Shown: positions 51,613 through 59,860 of the stretch, piece by piece
How positions within the stretch are numbered: the first letter of the stretch is position 1
How the letters are laid out: each line of letters starts with the position of its first letter
NCBI GenBank assembly: GCA_045538755.1
Contig: JAZQEC010000041.1
Span: 186,001-250,000, forward strand
Direction of reading: 5' to 3'
Length of the DNA stretch: 64,000 nucleotides
Source of the DNA: UBA1738 sp045538755
Lineage (GTDB): Bacteria; Bacillota; Clostridia; UBA1381
The notes under the pieces: generated by a model
The model's input: only the letters and a program-made list of their open reading frames with translations
Databases searched by the model: none
Told to the model about the DNA's origin: nothing
Made by a program: the position numbers and the translations under genes

Positions 51613-51689
51613 TGGCGCGCTTGAAGGAATTCGAATCCCCGACCTTCCGCTTAGGAGGCGGACGCTCTATCCTGCTGAGCCACAAGCGC
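51613..51689 (-). tRNA. tRNA-Arg(CCT), copy 1
   Basis: Complete cloverleaf with encoded CCA: acceptor GCGCTTG with CAAGCGC, D arm GCTC/GAGC, anticodon stem TCCGC with GCGGA around CTCCTAA (anticodon CCT), T loop ATTCGAA region, discriminator G. It differs from copy 2 at one base next to the D arm (C here, T there). Confidence 0.92.
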
Positions 51690-51760
51690 ATATACGATAC
51701 AATTCAAATAAATTACCATTTGCCTTTTTGCAAAGGTGTGTGTTAAAACACCCACTTAGG
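51690..51760. repeat. Upstream flank duplicated with the tRNA (pair: 54205-54275)
   Basis: atatacgatacaattcaaa, then accatttgcctttttgcaaag, then gttaaaacaccc and cttagg are shared with the flank of copy 2. So tRNA plus about 70 bases before it was duplicated as one block. Confidence 0.8.
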
Positions 51761-51925
51761 AGATACCGATGGAAACGATAACGGCATCCCTTATAATACC
51801 TAAAAATCCCCTGCTGTCAGGGGATTTTTAAGGTTAAAGTATTATCTTGTGTTACGCCGTTATCGCTGATATTATGCTGTTTTACCTTGTCCGATTAGCA
51901 AGTAATTAGCAAGGACGATTGAATT
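51755..51925. repeat. Left-end repeat of tandem unit 2 (pair: 49283-49445)
   Basis: Same order of CTTAGGAG, AAAATCCCCTG/CAGGGGATTTT hairpin, and TTAGCAA words as in unit 1. Confidence 0.75.
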
Positions 51926-51983
51926 AGGGTAAAGGTAATACTGCTACAAAATGCTCCCAAATTACTTGCAGTATTCTATCGTG

Positions 51984-52688
51984 TTATTCTATTTCATATT
52001 CAACCGAGTCAATCACTAAGCAATTATCGTTATTCCAATGGATCTGCATATTTTCAAATTCTCCCCACTCACCGAAATAAACTCGTTGAGGTTTCTTTTC
52101 GATTTTGAAAAGAATTAGGTTGATTCCGCTTTTCTTATAAACATCAACTAGGGTCTCTCCGCCAAGGGCGCCCTGGTCGCTGTCAATAACTTGAGCGTAG
52201 TATTTTCCGCTCGGAGATTCGACGGTTTGTACGACTGTGTTTTGACCAAGGTTGCCGAAAATTAAGGCAATAAAACTGAAGAAACCAATCGGCAAAATCA
52301 TTAGTGCAGACAAAACCAATGTGACAACTTTGAGTGTCAAGGGTTTTCCGTATTTAACCGTTAAGTAACAGCAACAACCTGCAGAAAGCAATACGCTTGC
52401 TATTACCCAAATTTGCGAACACTCAAAAATATAGAATACAGCATTGATTAAAGAAAACGGAGTGATAATCGCCAAAAGAATCCGTATTGTGTTATTTTCG
52501 AGTGTGTTTTTACAAATAAGATCAAGGACGACTATGCACACGGATATTGCGGCAATAGCGATTGCAAAAGCCGAAACACTGATAAGCTCAAAGCTATATC
52601 CCAAACGCGCTGTTATTATTACGCCTGCAGGATACAGTATTGTTAGCACGAATAATAAGCACATCAAAATTGATATTGCTTTTTTCAT
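51984..52688 (-). CDS. Membrane protein with DUF5412-like outer domain
   Basis: 234 residues: five or six membrane helices (about 5-150), then a domain of about 80 residues with VESPSGKYYAQVIDSDQGA and VYFGEWGEFENMQIHWNNDN, which resembles DUF5412. Third gene of the ECF operon, 10 bases after the anti-sigma gene. In such operons the last gene is often a target or helper of the stress response; its function is unknown. Confidence 0.65.
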   Translation of the reverse strand: MKKAISILMCLLFVLTILYPAGVIITARLGYSFELISVSAFAIAIAAISVCIVVLDLICKNTLENNTIRILLAIITPFSLINAVFYIFECSQIWVIASVLLSAGCCCYLTVKYGKPLTLKVVTLVLSALMILPIGFFSFIALIFGNLGQNTVVQTVESPSGKYYAQVIDSDQGALGGETLVDVYKKSGINLILFKIEKKPQRVYFGEWGEFENMQIHWNNDNCLVIDSVEYEIE

Positions 52689-52697
52689 ATAATCACC

Positions 52698-53327
52698 TTA
52701 CTCTTTCCCCAACATCTTTGCGTATTGGTTTGAGAGTGTCTTGGATAATGTGCAAAATACAACCGTCAACAATATGCCGATTCCATATAGAAATAATAAA
52801 GCGTGTAGAATTTCTAAAACATTAGCAAAATCATTTCCTGCAAATAGGTCGATAAGATTCATTTCGTAATGGAAACCCGACCATATATAAGCACATAGTG
52901 TAACACCAAGTGTTGCAATTAAAGAATAATTGGAAAAACTCTTTCTGCTTTTATAGACTCTTACAAAATACCAGTTTGCCAGAGAGAGCATAAGTCCGGT
53001 TGCCGGAATGACAAGGTTTAACGCCCAAAAACCATTCAACAGACCGGAAGGTGTTCTTGCTTCCAGGGCAACTCCAACGGTAATCAAAGCAAATGAGAGG
53101 AACAACAAAACTGACTGTAAAACAGAGGCCTTCCAATCGTTAAGTTTGCTGAATGTTTTTGGTAATTCAGATACTGTGACAATATCGGATGGTGCTTTCA
53201 TATCTTCAAAAATTTTTTTGCACTCATTACAATTATTAATATGTTCTTCAACAACCTTTTCGCTTTCACCACTGCAACATCCGTCAACGTACAGTGGAAT
53301 CAAATCTTTAACAATATTGCAATTCAT
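52698..53327 (-). CDS. Anti-sigma factor with zinc-finger (zf-HC2) N-terminus
   Basis: 209 residues. The N-terminal zinc finger has VEEHINNCNECKKIFEDM (His-x3-Cys-x2-Cys); then come four or five membrane helices. It begins four bases after the ECF sigma gene and is its likely membrane-bound inhibitor, freed by a signal at the cell surface. Confidence 0.85.
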   Translation of the reverse strand: MNCNIVKDLIPLYVDGCCSGESEKVVEEHINNCNECKKIFEDMKAPSDIVTVSELPKTFSKLNDWKASVLQSVLLFLSFALITVGVALEARTPSGLLNGFWALNLVIPATGLMLSLANWYFVRVYKSRKSFSNYSLIATLGVTLCAYIWSGFHYEMNLIDLFAGNDFANVLEILHALLFLYGIGILLTVVFCTLSKTLSNQYAKMLGKE

Positions 53328-53331
53328 ATCG

Positions 53332-53808
53332 TTACCTCATTCTTTCTAATAGTTTTTGCTTGGCACGGTAAAATGTAACTCGTGACCAACTTTCGCTTTT
53401 TCCAAAGATTGAACTAATATCCTTTAACGAAAAACCGCCAAACACAGAAAGCATAAAAACTTCTTTATACGGCTCTTCTAATTCGTGCAAGCAATGTAGT
53501 GCTTTTTGAGAAAGTTCCTTTTGAGCAAAGAAATCTTCGATACTTTCATCGTTACTTGCTACTTCGAGATTGTCAAGAGACTCTTTTTTCTTTTGCTCGT
53601 TATACCACGCAAAATATGTATTCTTTGCGATTTGGCAGAGCCACACGGATGCTTTCTCCTTATTTCGAAGAGATGCATAGTTCATATATGCACGAAAAAA
53701 GGTTTCTTGTGTCAACTCTTCGGATAGTGTAATATCTCGTGTCATTTTCATCAGATATTTGAAAATGAATTCTCGGTTTTCATTGAAAAGCTTTTCAAAA
53801 TCAGTCAC
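53332..53808 (-). CDS. ECF sigma factor
   Basis: 158 residues with region 2 (LMKMTRDITLSEELTQETFFRAY) and region 4 (LSVFGGFSLKDISSIFGKSE then RVTFYRAKQKLLERM). No region 3, as expected for the ECF group. It leads a three-gene operon with its anti-sigma factor and a membrane protein, all within tandem unit 2. No autoregulated ECF promoter could be identified with confidence in the 70 bases before it. Confidence 0.88.
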   Translation of the reverse strand: MTDFEKLFNENREFIFKYLMKMTRDITLSEELTQETFFRAYMNYASLRNKEKASVWLCQIAKNTYFAWYNEQKKKESLDNLEVASNDESIEDFFAQKELSQKALHCLHELEEPYKEVFMLSVFGGFSLKDISSIFGKSESWSRVTFYRAKQKLLERMR

Positions 53809-53935
53809 ATTTTCACCGTCCTTTCATCTATTAGATTTGGAAACTTACAAAACGTTACAATAATTATAACATATTTTCTTCAAAAATTCAAAAAGTCTAT
53901 AGATGGAACAAATGCCTGTGCAAATTAGCAAGAAA

Positions 53936-54067
53936 AAAGCCCTCCTTGTGTAAAGGAGGGTGGCTGAGCGGAGCGAAGTCGGGAGGATTGTCAACATATA
54001 AACTTATCAAACAATCCCTCAGTCTTTTGCTTCGCAAAATCCAGCTCCCTTTACACAAGGGAGCCTT
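53936..54067. repeat. MITE-like inverted-repeat element
   Basis: CCCTCCTTGTGTAAAGGAGG at the left and CTCCCTTTACACAAGGGAG at the right are inverted repeats; inner words gtcgggaggattg and caatccctcagtc also pair. No open reading frame. I recall this kind of element, with gagcggagcgaag and ttgcttcgcaaaa words, as a recurrent dispersed repeat in Clostridia. It sits between the ECF operon and the tRNA. Confidence 0.65.
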
Positions 54068-54100
54068 AAATACGCAGTATTTATGCGGCTTTCAGCAAAA

Positions 54101-54127
54101 CAAACCCGCCTCTTTCGAGACGGTTTT
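54101..54127 (-). terminator. Terminator of tRNA-Arg copy 2
   Basis: Minus strand ACCGTCTC-gaaa-GAGGCGGGT then TTGTTTTG. Confidence 0.65.
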
Positions 54128-54204
54128 TGGCGCGCTTGAAGGAATTCGAATCCCCGACCTTCCGCTTAGGAGGCGGACGCTCTATCCTGCTGAGCTACAA
54201 GCGC
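54128..54204 (-). tRNA. tRNA-Arg(CCT), copy 2
   Basis: Same cloverleaf as copy 1, with encoded CCA; identical by eye except one base next to the D arm. A good promoter lies about 125 bases upstream. Confidence 0.92.
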
Positions 54205-54328
54205 ATATACGATACAATTCAAACCTATGACCATTTGCCTTTTTGCAAAGGCGAGCGTTAAAACACCCGCTTAGGTGGGGTTCGCATATCCATTTAACTA
54301 TGGAGGCTAATTTTAATTTGACTAATAT

Positions 54329-54357
54329 ATATTACCCTAAATTTCCCCTTTTGTCAA
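54329..54357 (-). promoter_or_regulatory. SigA-type promoter of tRNA-Arg copy 2
   Basis: Minus strand TTGACA, 17-base spacer, TAATAT. This promoter lies outside the duplicated block, so copy 1 may depend on a different promoter or on read-through. Confidence 0.65.
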
Positions 54358-54454
54358 TCTGTTGGCTGTACTTTTCAAAACTTTTTTAGATTATTATAAA
54401 AGGAGTAGCATATTCTGTCACTTATTATACCTTTATGTAACAATTTGCGAAGTC

Positions 54455-54483
54455 TTGATTTTACAGAACTTTTATGGTATTAT
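54455..54483 (+). promoter_or_regulatory. SigA-type promoter of the 75-residue gene
   Basis: TTGATT, 17-base spacer, TATTAT. Confidence 0.7.
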
Positions 54484-54534
54484 AGCATTGCAAATATGAT
54501 TAATATTGTTAACATAATTGAAAGGATGAATTAT

Positions 54535-54762
54535 ATGAAAAAGATTATTTGCAAGGTAGAATATGATACCGAAAATGCAGAGCTTGTTTTGAAAAAGACA
54601 TTTGGCAGCTTCGGTGATGCTGCCGGCTATGAAGAAAGCCTTTATAAGACCGAGGGCGGCAAGTTTTTCCTTTATGTAAACGGCGGCGCTGAGTCCCCCT
54701 ACAAAAAGGAAGACATTAAGCGTATGTCTGCAGCCAAAGCAGACGAGTGGCTTAAGGCCTAA
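54535..54762 (+). CDS. Small soluble protein of unknown function
   Basis: 75 residues from ATG 54535 with AAAGGATG before it. No membrane segment; mixed charge. ICKVEYDTENAELVLKKTFG then YKTEGGKFFLYVNGGAESPY suggest a small beta-rich domain, and IKRMSAAKADEWLKA a C-terminal helix. I do not recognise the family. It has its own strong promoter and a perfect terminator, so it is a single-gene unit and probably well expressed. Confidence 0.75.
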   Translation: MKKIICKVEYDTENAELVLKKTFGSFGDAAGYEESLYKTEGGKFFLYVNGGAESPYKKEDIKRMSAAKADEWLKA

Positions 54763-54772
54763 ACCTTATAGT

Positions 54773-54808
54773 AACAATCCCCAATCAGCTGATTGGGGAT
54801 TGTTTTTT
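54773..54808 (+). terminator. Intrinsic terminator
   Basis: AACAATCCCCAATCAG with CTGATTGGGGATTGTT, no unpaired loop bases beyond the centre, then a six-T run. Confidence 0.9.
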
Positions 54809-54842
54809 CTTACATAAGAAAACGGGATATACGCTTTAAATA

Positions 54843-55943
54843 TTAAAATGGATAATCGTTCAACGTCTTAAATTTATATCCCTTGCTATGAGCATCGTCA
54901 ATAATTCTACCAAGGGCATCTGTATTATCCTGGGATACTGCGTGAAGCAATATGACTGCACCGGGGTGAAAACGGGAAGTGACGGTTGAAAAGGCGTTGT
55001 CGGCGCCCTTTTGAGCCGATGTATCCCAATCGGTATGTGCTATCGACCAGAAAACAGATTTAAAGCCTATTGAGGTTACAAGCTCCAGTGCGCATTCGGA
55101 ATATTCCCCTGAGGGAAATCTGAAATACGGACTTGTATATGAAAAATTCTCTCTGAGATAATTATCAAGAGCTGCTATCTCCTGAGCCATCTCTGTTCGG
55201 GTGAGCTTTGGGAACGAGGGATGCGTAGCGCTGTGGTTTCCAACTATATGTCCCTCGTCTATCATACGCCGCACCAGTCCGGGATTTTGCTTTGCATAGC
55301 TGAGCGTTACAAAAAATGCCGCCTTTACATTTTTCTCCTTAAGGGTATTAAGTATATCTGCCGTTAAATTCTTATATTCATACCCATTATCAAAGGTAAG
55401 GTACATAACCTTTTCCTTGGTTTTAGTGTCCAGCGCCAGAGCCTTAACATTTTGAAAAGCATCAAAGGTTTGTTGATTTATAACCGACTGGCTGTGGGGA
55501 ACCCCGTTTTTCGCAACCCCAAAGGAAAAGCCCCTTCCCTCGGTGGAAAGACCCCTTTTGTTTTCAGCATCGTTTACGGTATAACTAAAGGTTGGTAAGG
55601 TTTGATTGGATGCCGAGGAGGTTTGATATGCTGAGGAAGTTTGAACTGCCGAAGACGCTTGGGTGCTTGAGGAAGCTTTAATGCTTTCTACACCAGGTTT
55701 GTTTTCGGAACTGGCTCCATATTGCGGCTTCGATATTTCTTTGGAGGCTTGAGAATTCTTGGATTCAGTAACAAACTCGGTTTCAACATCTTCTGTTTTG
55801 TTCTGGGACGACAGCAATAATTCCTGACTTATGGTCGATATAACATCTTTTCTGCTTTCATCTTGTCCAGCCATTTCCTTTTTACAGGAAGACATTAAAA
55901 GCACCGTTAACACACAAATAATTACACAAACAAACTTTTTCAT
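54843..55943 (-). CDS. Lipoprotein polysaccharide deacetylase, PdaA-like
   Basis: 366 residues. Lipoprotein signal (VLLMSSC, Cys about 20), then a Ser/Gln/Thr-rich linker to about 115, then the NodB domain: TFDNGYEYKNLTADIL (metal Asp and base region), GNHSATHPSF (two metal His), YFRFPSGEYS, and ILLHAVSQDN. The TFDNGYE form and GVAKNGVPHSQSV before it are those of PdaA, which removes acetyl from muramic acid to make spore-cortex lactam. PdaA itself is not usually a lipoprotein with such a linker, so the role may be on the vegetative wall. Confidence 0.85.
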   Translation of the reverse strand: MKKFVCVIICVLTVLLMSSCKKEMAGQDESRKDVISTISQELLLSSQNKTEDVETEFVTESKNSQASKEISKPQYGASSENKPGVESIKASSSTQASSAVQTSSAYQTSSASNQTLPTFSYTVNDAENKRGLSTEGRGFSFGVAKNGVPHSQSVINQQTFDAFQNVKALALDTKTKEKVMYLTFDNGYEYKNLTADILNTLKEKNVKAAFFVTLSYAKQNPGLVRRMIDEGHIVGNHSATHPSFPKLTRTEMAQEIAALDNYLRENFSYTSPYFRFPSGEYSECALELVTSIGFKSVFWSIAHTDWDTSAQKGADNAFSTVTSRFHPGAVILLHAVSQDNTDALGRIIDDAHSKGYKFKTLNDYPF

Positions 55944-56057
55944 AAAGCCACCCTCAAAAATGCATTTACTACGGCTTTATTCTAACATATTTCGACCTTT
56001 TTTTCAACACAATACAAAAAGCTTGTAAAGCTGTTCTTGTGCATTACGCAAAAAACA

Positions 56058-56738
56058 TTATTCGTTTATAAGGGTAAATATTTTGGTCTTATTGCCCTTT
56101 ACTTTGTTTATAAAATCTTCAACGCTGTATATAGGCTCTTGACAACAAACACCGGCTAATTTTTTCTGTTCCGAGGCGCTGTGGTTGTCCGAGCCTGCAA
56201 ATTCAATCAGGTTGTAATTTTTTGCATATATATCCGCCATTTTGTTTTCCTGTTCTGTTCGGTTGGCATTGATTACTTCAACACCATGAACATTTCTGGG
56301 GAAAAGACGAATATGGTCAATATAGGCCGCTTCCCGATATGGATGGGCTTGAATAACAAGCGCTCCGCTATCCATCATAAATGCAAGCTCATCACTTTTT
56401 TTCATATCCATAATTTCCGGATGAGAAAGAAACCACTCTTTATTAAGTCCATATACCAAAAAATCTGTGCCTCCGTAAGAAAGTTCGACCCCGCAAAAAA
56501 CCTTAATACCAAGAGTTTTTCCTATTTCAATTCCTTTTTCAAAATCTGAAAAATAAAAATCTATCTGCTCTTCATAGGGCTTATCTTTTTCCACATTGAT
56601 ATTGCCGTCAAGAAAATGATTTGTAATAAAAACACCGTCATATCCAAGCTTCTTATAGAATTCTAGGGTTTCCTTAACATCCGCCTTTGCGCAACGGCTA
56701 ACCGGAGAGGTATGAAGATGTGTTTCATATTTATACAT
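56058..56738 (-). CDS. PHP-domain metal-dependent phosphoesterase
   Basis: 226 residues. Metal ligands ETHLHTSPVS (H-x-H), ITNHFLDG, CGVELSYGG, VIQAHPYREA and GSDNHSAS are all present. Similar proteins are annotated as PHP phosphoesterases with unknown small substrates. Distinct from the PHP protein at 34270. It starts 20 bases after the CPBP gene's stop, so the two may be co-transcribed. Confidence 0.82.
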   Translation of the reverse strand: MYKYETHLHTSPVSRCAKADVKETLEFYKKLGYDGVFITNHFLDGNINVEKDKPYEEQIDFYFSDFEKGIEIGKTLGIKVFCGVELSYGGTDFLVYGLNKEWFLSHPEIMDMKKSDELAFMMDSGALVIQAHPYREAAYIDHIRLFPRNVHGVEVINANRTEQENKMADIYAKNYNLIEFAGSDNHSASEQKKLAGVCCQEPIYSVEDFINKVKGNKTKIFTLINE

Positions 56739-56757
56739 TTTATCACCCTAAATTATT

Positions 56758-57447
56758 CTAAATTTTTTTGTTTATATAAATCCCATAAGCAAGAGGAATA
56801 ATTGTTAAAAATATAGGTGCTATATATAAAGACACGGTATTTTCAACATTAAATATAGAAAGTGAATTTACCAAGCAATGTGTTATAATGCAGGGAACAA
56901 GCGATTTGCTTTTGTAAAATATAATAACAAACAAATAACCAATTGCGGTGGCATAGCATATTTGCATTAAGGTGGGAATAAGCTCTGATCCATTTAGCAA
57001 ATTAACAATATGTCCTATTCCAAAGGTGAGAGCGCTGACAATTATAGCACTGTTAATATTACTTTTTTCCATCATTCTGAATAAAAAGCCTCTGAAAATA
57101 AGTTCTTCAATAAAGCCAATATTTATCATAGTTAGAATATGGAACACTATCTCACTTGCAGTATTGTTTATGTTAACTCCGCTCCACAGATTAACTGATA
57201 TTATAACCGCTAATGGGATAAAATATAAATATTTCTTTAAATTTTTAATCCTTGCAAATCCGTAATAGGCGGATTTTTTTAGCGCCAACACTATTGTGAC
57301 TAAACACGCAGATAATACAGTGTTAACAATAAAACTTACACTGCTGGTATATCCAAAATTTTGAACACAAAAGGAATTGGATACTATGTATACAGTTATA
57401 AACAGCATACAAAATAAGGTTTCGTGCTTTTCAAATATCTTATTCAT
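56758..57447 (-). CDS. CPBP-family membrane metalloprotease
   Basis: 229 residues, about seven membrane helices. The two catalytic motifs are seen: EELIFRGFLFR (EExxxR) and FGIGHIVNLLNG (FxxxH). Members cut membrane proteins (as Rce1 does) or protect bacteriocin producers. No bacteriocin gene is visible nearby. Role unknown. Confidence 0.82.
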   Translation of the reverse strand: MNKIFEKHETLFCMLFITVYIVSNSFCVQNFGYTSSVSFIVNTVLSACLVTIVLALKKSAYYGFARIKNLKKYLYFIPLAVIISVNLWSGVNINNTASEIVFHILTMINIGFIEELIFRGFLFRMMEKSNINSAIIVSALTFGIGHIVNLLNGSELIPTLMQICYATAIGYLFVIIFYKSKSLVPCIITHCLVNSLSIFNVENTVSLYIAPIFLTIIPLAYGIYINKKI

Positions 57448-57529
57448 AAAATCACCCCAGGCTATGTAATTACAACGATTTTTAAAACCCTCAGTAAGAA
57501 AAGATAATTTAAATTTTATTCAGTTGCTT

Positions 57530-59167
57530 TTAGTTAAAGCTTTTAATCCAAGTTATCAAAGAACCTCGATGTGTATTTTCCCGGACTGTTCCTAACATAT
57601 ATTCGGTAACAGGTCCATTTTTTCGCATTTTTTCAAGAATAGCCTCCTGCAGCTCGGCAACAGTCATTTCCTCATACGGTTTATTCTGGTCTATCTCTAC
57701 TTCCTCTGCCAACCTTATTTCCTGTTGCTTTTCAGTTGCAGGCTTTTGGGGTTCTTCGCTGGCCCTTAAAGGCTTCAAAGATTTTTTAATTTCTATTTCT
57801 TTTGTCGGTGTAATTTCTTGATTAACAGCACCCTTAGCTATCCAGATTTCGCCGCAGTTTGCCGGCACTTGTACCTCAATGCGCCCATCTTTAACCTGCA
57901 ATCTCTCACCTGTAAGGGCGCCAAGATATTCACCAAAACTGTCGCAAGGAAGCTTCATAACCACTTCTTTATCGCTATTATTTACTGTAATAATTACAGA
58001 ATTACCCTCTAGGGTTCTCTCATAAGCAAAATGAGTTGTTTGCAGCTCTAATTCTTTGTAATCACCGTAGCAAAGAGCAGGTGTGCTTTTGCGTATTTTA
58101 CCAAGGGTAGCAATAAGTTTTGTAAAAGTATTGGTTTTTATCTCTTGCTTATAATCCTCAAAATCTAATGCAGGTCTTAAAGAGTCATCCGAGGCTTGCT
58201 CCTTTTTGCCCTCAATACCAAATTCGGAGCCGTAATAAATTGACGGGATTCCCGGCAAGGTATAAAGCAATATGTGTACAGGCACGAAGTGTGATTTATT
58301 TTTGAGCTTTGTATAAATTCGCTCAACATCGTGATTATCAACAAAAGTATACAGCTTAAGGCGGTTTCCAACCATATCGCCTACATATTTAATTGTGTGC
58401 GCAATCTCGAAATAATTATGGTCGTTATGTGCGGAATACAGGGCTTTATGAAGCATATAATTGGTTACCGAGTGAAGTGTTCCGTCGTTTGCCCAACGGG
58501 AGTAATTACCGTGAATAACCTCTCCCATAAGCCAAAAGTCCGGCTTCACTTCGTTTGCCACCCCACGAAGCGCCTTCATATAGTCAAAGTCCATTACATC
58601 TGCCGCATCAAGACGGATTCCGTCAATATCAAACTCGCTGACCCAAAAACGGACTACATCGCAAATATAGTCCCTGACCTCCGGATTGCGCTGGTTTAAT
58701 TTTGCAAGCAGGTCATATCCTCCCCAATTTTCATAAGCAAAGCCATCATTAAAGGAGTTGTTCCCCCAAAAATTAACATTGCAATACCAATCTTTATATC
58801 TTGAGTTTTCTCTGTTTTCCTTAATATCCTTAAAGGCAAAAAAATCACGACCGGTATGGTTGAATACACCGTCCAAAATCACTCGAATCCCTTGTTTGTG
58901 ACACTCTGATACAAACCCCGCCAAATCCTCGTTTGTGCCAAGTCTGCTGTCTAATCTTTTGTAATCGGTCGTTTCATAACCGTGTCCGACAGATTCAAAA
59001 AGCGGTCCAATATAAATTGCATTGCAGCCAATTTCTTTTATATGATTAATCCACGGCAAAAGTGTATTAAGTCTATGCACTGGTTCACTGTAAGAATTCT
59101 GCTTTGGCGCCCCGGTCATTCCCAAGGGATAAATGTGATAAAATATTGCTTCGTCGTACCAAGCCAT
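57530..59167 (-). CDS. GH13 alpha-amylase-family enzyme with a C-terminal extension
   Basis: 545 residues, cytoplasmic. Catalytic triad Asp187 (GIRLDAADV), Glu216 (LMGEVIHG) and Asp280 (FVDNHDVERI) is intact, and VFNHTGRDFF is region I. The barrel and C-terminal beta domain end near 447. A charged, proline-bearing linker (about 450-497) then leads to a 45-residue helical tail (MTVAELQEAILEKMRKNGPV...), unusual for the family. No signal peptide or N-terminal starch-binding domain. Likely breaks maltodextrins or cyclodextrins inside the cell. Confidence 0.88.
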   Translation of the reverse strand: MAWYDEAIFYHIYPLGMTGAPKQNSYSEPVHRLNTLLPWINHIKEIGCNAIYIGPLFESVGHGYETTDYKRLDSRLGTNEDLAGFVSECHKQGIRVILDGVFNHTGRDFFAFKDIKENRENSRYKDWYCNVNFWGNNSFNDGFAYENWGGYDLLAKLNQRNPEVRDYICDVVRFWVSEFDIDGIRLDAADVMDFDYMKALRGVANEVKPDFWLMGEVIHGNYSRWANDGTLHSVTNYMLHKALYSAHNDHNYFEIAHTIKYVGDMVGNRLKLYTFVDNHDVERIYTKLKNKSHFVPVHILLYTLPGIPSIYYGSEFGIEGKKEQASDDSLRPALDFEDYKQEIKTNTFTKLIATLGKIRKSTPALCYGDYKELELQTTHFAYERTLEGNSVIITVNNSDKEVVMKLPCDSFGEYLGALTGERLQVKDGRIEVQVPANCGEIWIAKGAVNQEITPTKEIEIKKSLKPLRASEEPQKPATEKQQEIRLAEEVEIDQNKPYEEMTVAELQEAILEKMRKNGPVTEYMLGTVRENTHRGSLITWIKSFN

Positions 59168-59244
59168 TACTTTGCCCTCTTAACTCGTTAAATATATTTG
59201 TAGATATATTATATCATATTATATTTTTAAAGGAAAGATATTTG

Positions 59245-59277
59245 TAAAAAAATCCCCTTGGAAAACTCCAAGGGGAT
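59245..59277 (-). terminator. Intrinsic terminator
   Basis: ATCCCCTTGGA-gttt-TCCAAGGGGAT followed by seven T on the minus strand, just after the integrase-like gene. Confidence 0.9.
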
Positions 59278-59298
59278 AAATTACTTATTAGACTATGA

Positions 59299-59523
59299 TT
59301 ATTTCATTTCCTTTATGCCATATTGTTCTTTTAAATAACCACTAAAATTGTGTGCCGTATCAAGCAAGTTGCTTTTTGCCGAGAAGCTATAGATTCTCCA
59401 AGGTTGAGATTCTTGTTCTGTCTGCGACTTTTGGGAATGTTTGTCTACAAATTTCTTATGCCCACTATTAATATCGTTGATAGACGACTCAAACTGATAG
59501 AACAACGATTTTTTCTTACCCAT
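59299..59523 (-). CDS. Tyrosine-integrase-like N-terminal fragment
   Basis: 74 residues starting MGKKKSLFYQFESSIND, with GSKH-like and IYSF motifs followed by a helical region ending at KEQYGIKEMK. This resembles the N-terminal arm-binding part of tyrosine recombinases that start MGK..L.Y.F and continue for over 300 residues; the core-binding and catalytic domains are missing. AAAGGAG precedes the ATG and a strong terminator follows the stop, so it may be a stand-alone DNA-binding gene and not simply debris. The match is from memory and moderate. Confidence 0.5.
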   Translation of the reverse strand: MGKKKSLFYQFESSINDINSGHKKFVDKHSQKSQTEQESQPWRIYSFSAKSNLLDTAHNFSGYLKEQYGIKEMK

Positions 59524-59540
59524 AGCAAATTACTCCTTTC

Positions 59541-59860
59541 TGTAAAAATGGTGTCTTTTGTTATCGGCATTGTCGGTTTCGGCGTGTCCGAAACCGTTAA
59601 TGCCGATAACGAGGACGATTTTTTGAAGCGAAAACCGATGTTTTCGCCCGTGATTGCTATTTGTTCAGAATAAGCAGGCTTTGTTCCTACCAAAAAGGCA
59701 ACGGACATTTCCTGTTGCCCAAACCCACCCTCATCGGTGGTGTGCCAACATACCGCCATAGCAATAACGATAAATATTGACAATATTACTGTTGCTCTTA
59801 TTGTGTCTTATTCAAATGGTGCGAAGAACAACAGTAATAGGGGTTGACCTCGTTCGGTCG
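59541..59860. other. Hairpin-rich leader upstream of the integrase-like gene
   Basis: Four or more strong inverted repeats in a row: GTTATCGGCAT...CGGTTTCGG-cgtgt-CCGAAACCG...ATGCCGATAAC (59559-59609), GCGAAAAC-cgat-GTTTTCGC (59628-59647), GGCAAC...GTTGCC (59697-59719), CCACC-ctcatc-GGTGG, and TATTACTGTTG...CAACAGTAATA. A minus-strand frame crosses it, but its sequence only mirrors the hairpins. Likely the untranslated leader or a recombination site. Confidence 0.6.

Noticed and set aside
55831..56028. 65-codon + strand frame at the start of the deacetylase gene
   Set aside because: Antisense to the lipoprotein signal region and its upstream; no initiation signal.
59445..59783. 112-codon minus-strand frame with a hydrophobic start
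   Set aside because: It spans the hairpin-rich leader and overlaps the integrase-like gene in another frame; no ribosome site. Kept in mind but not called.
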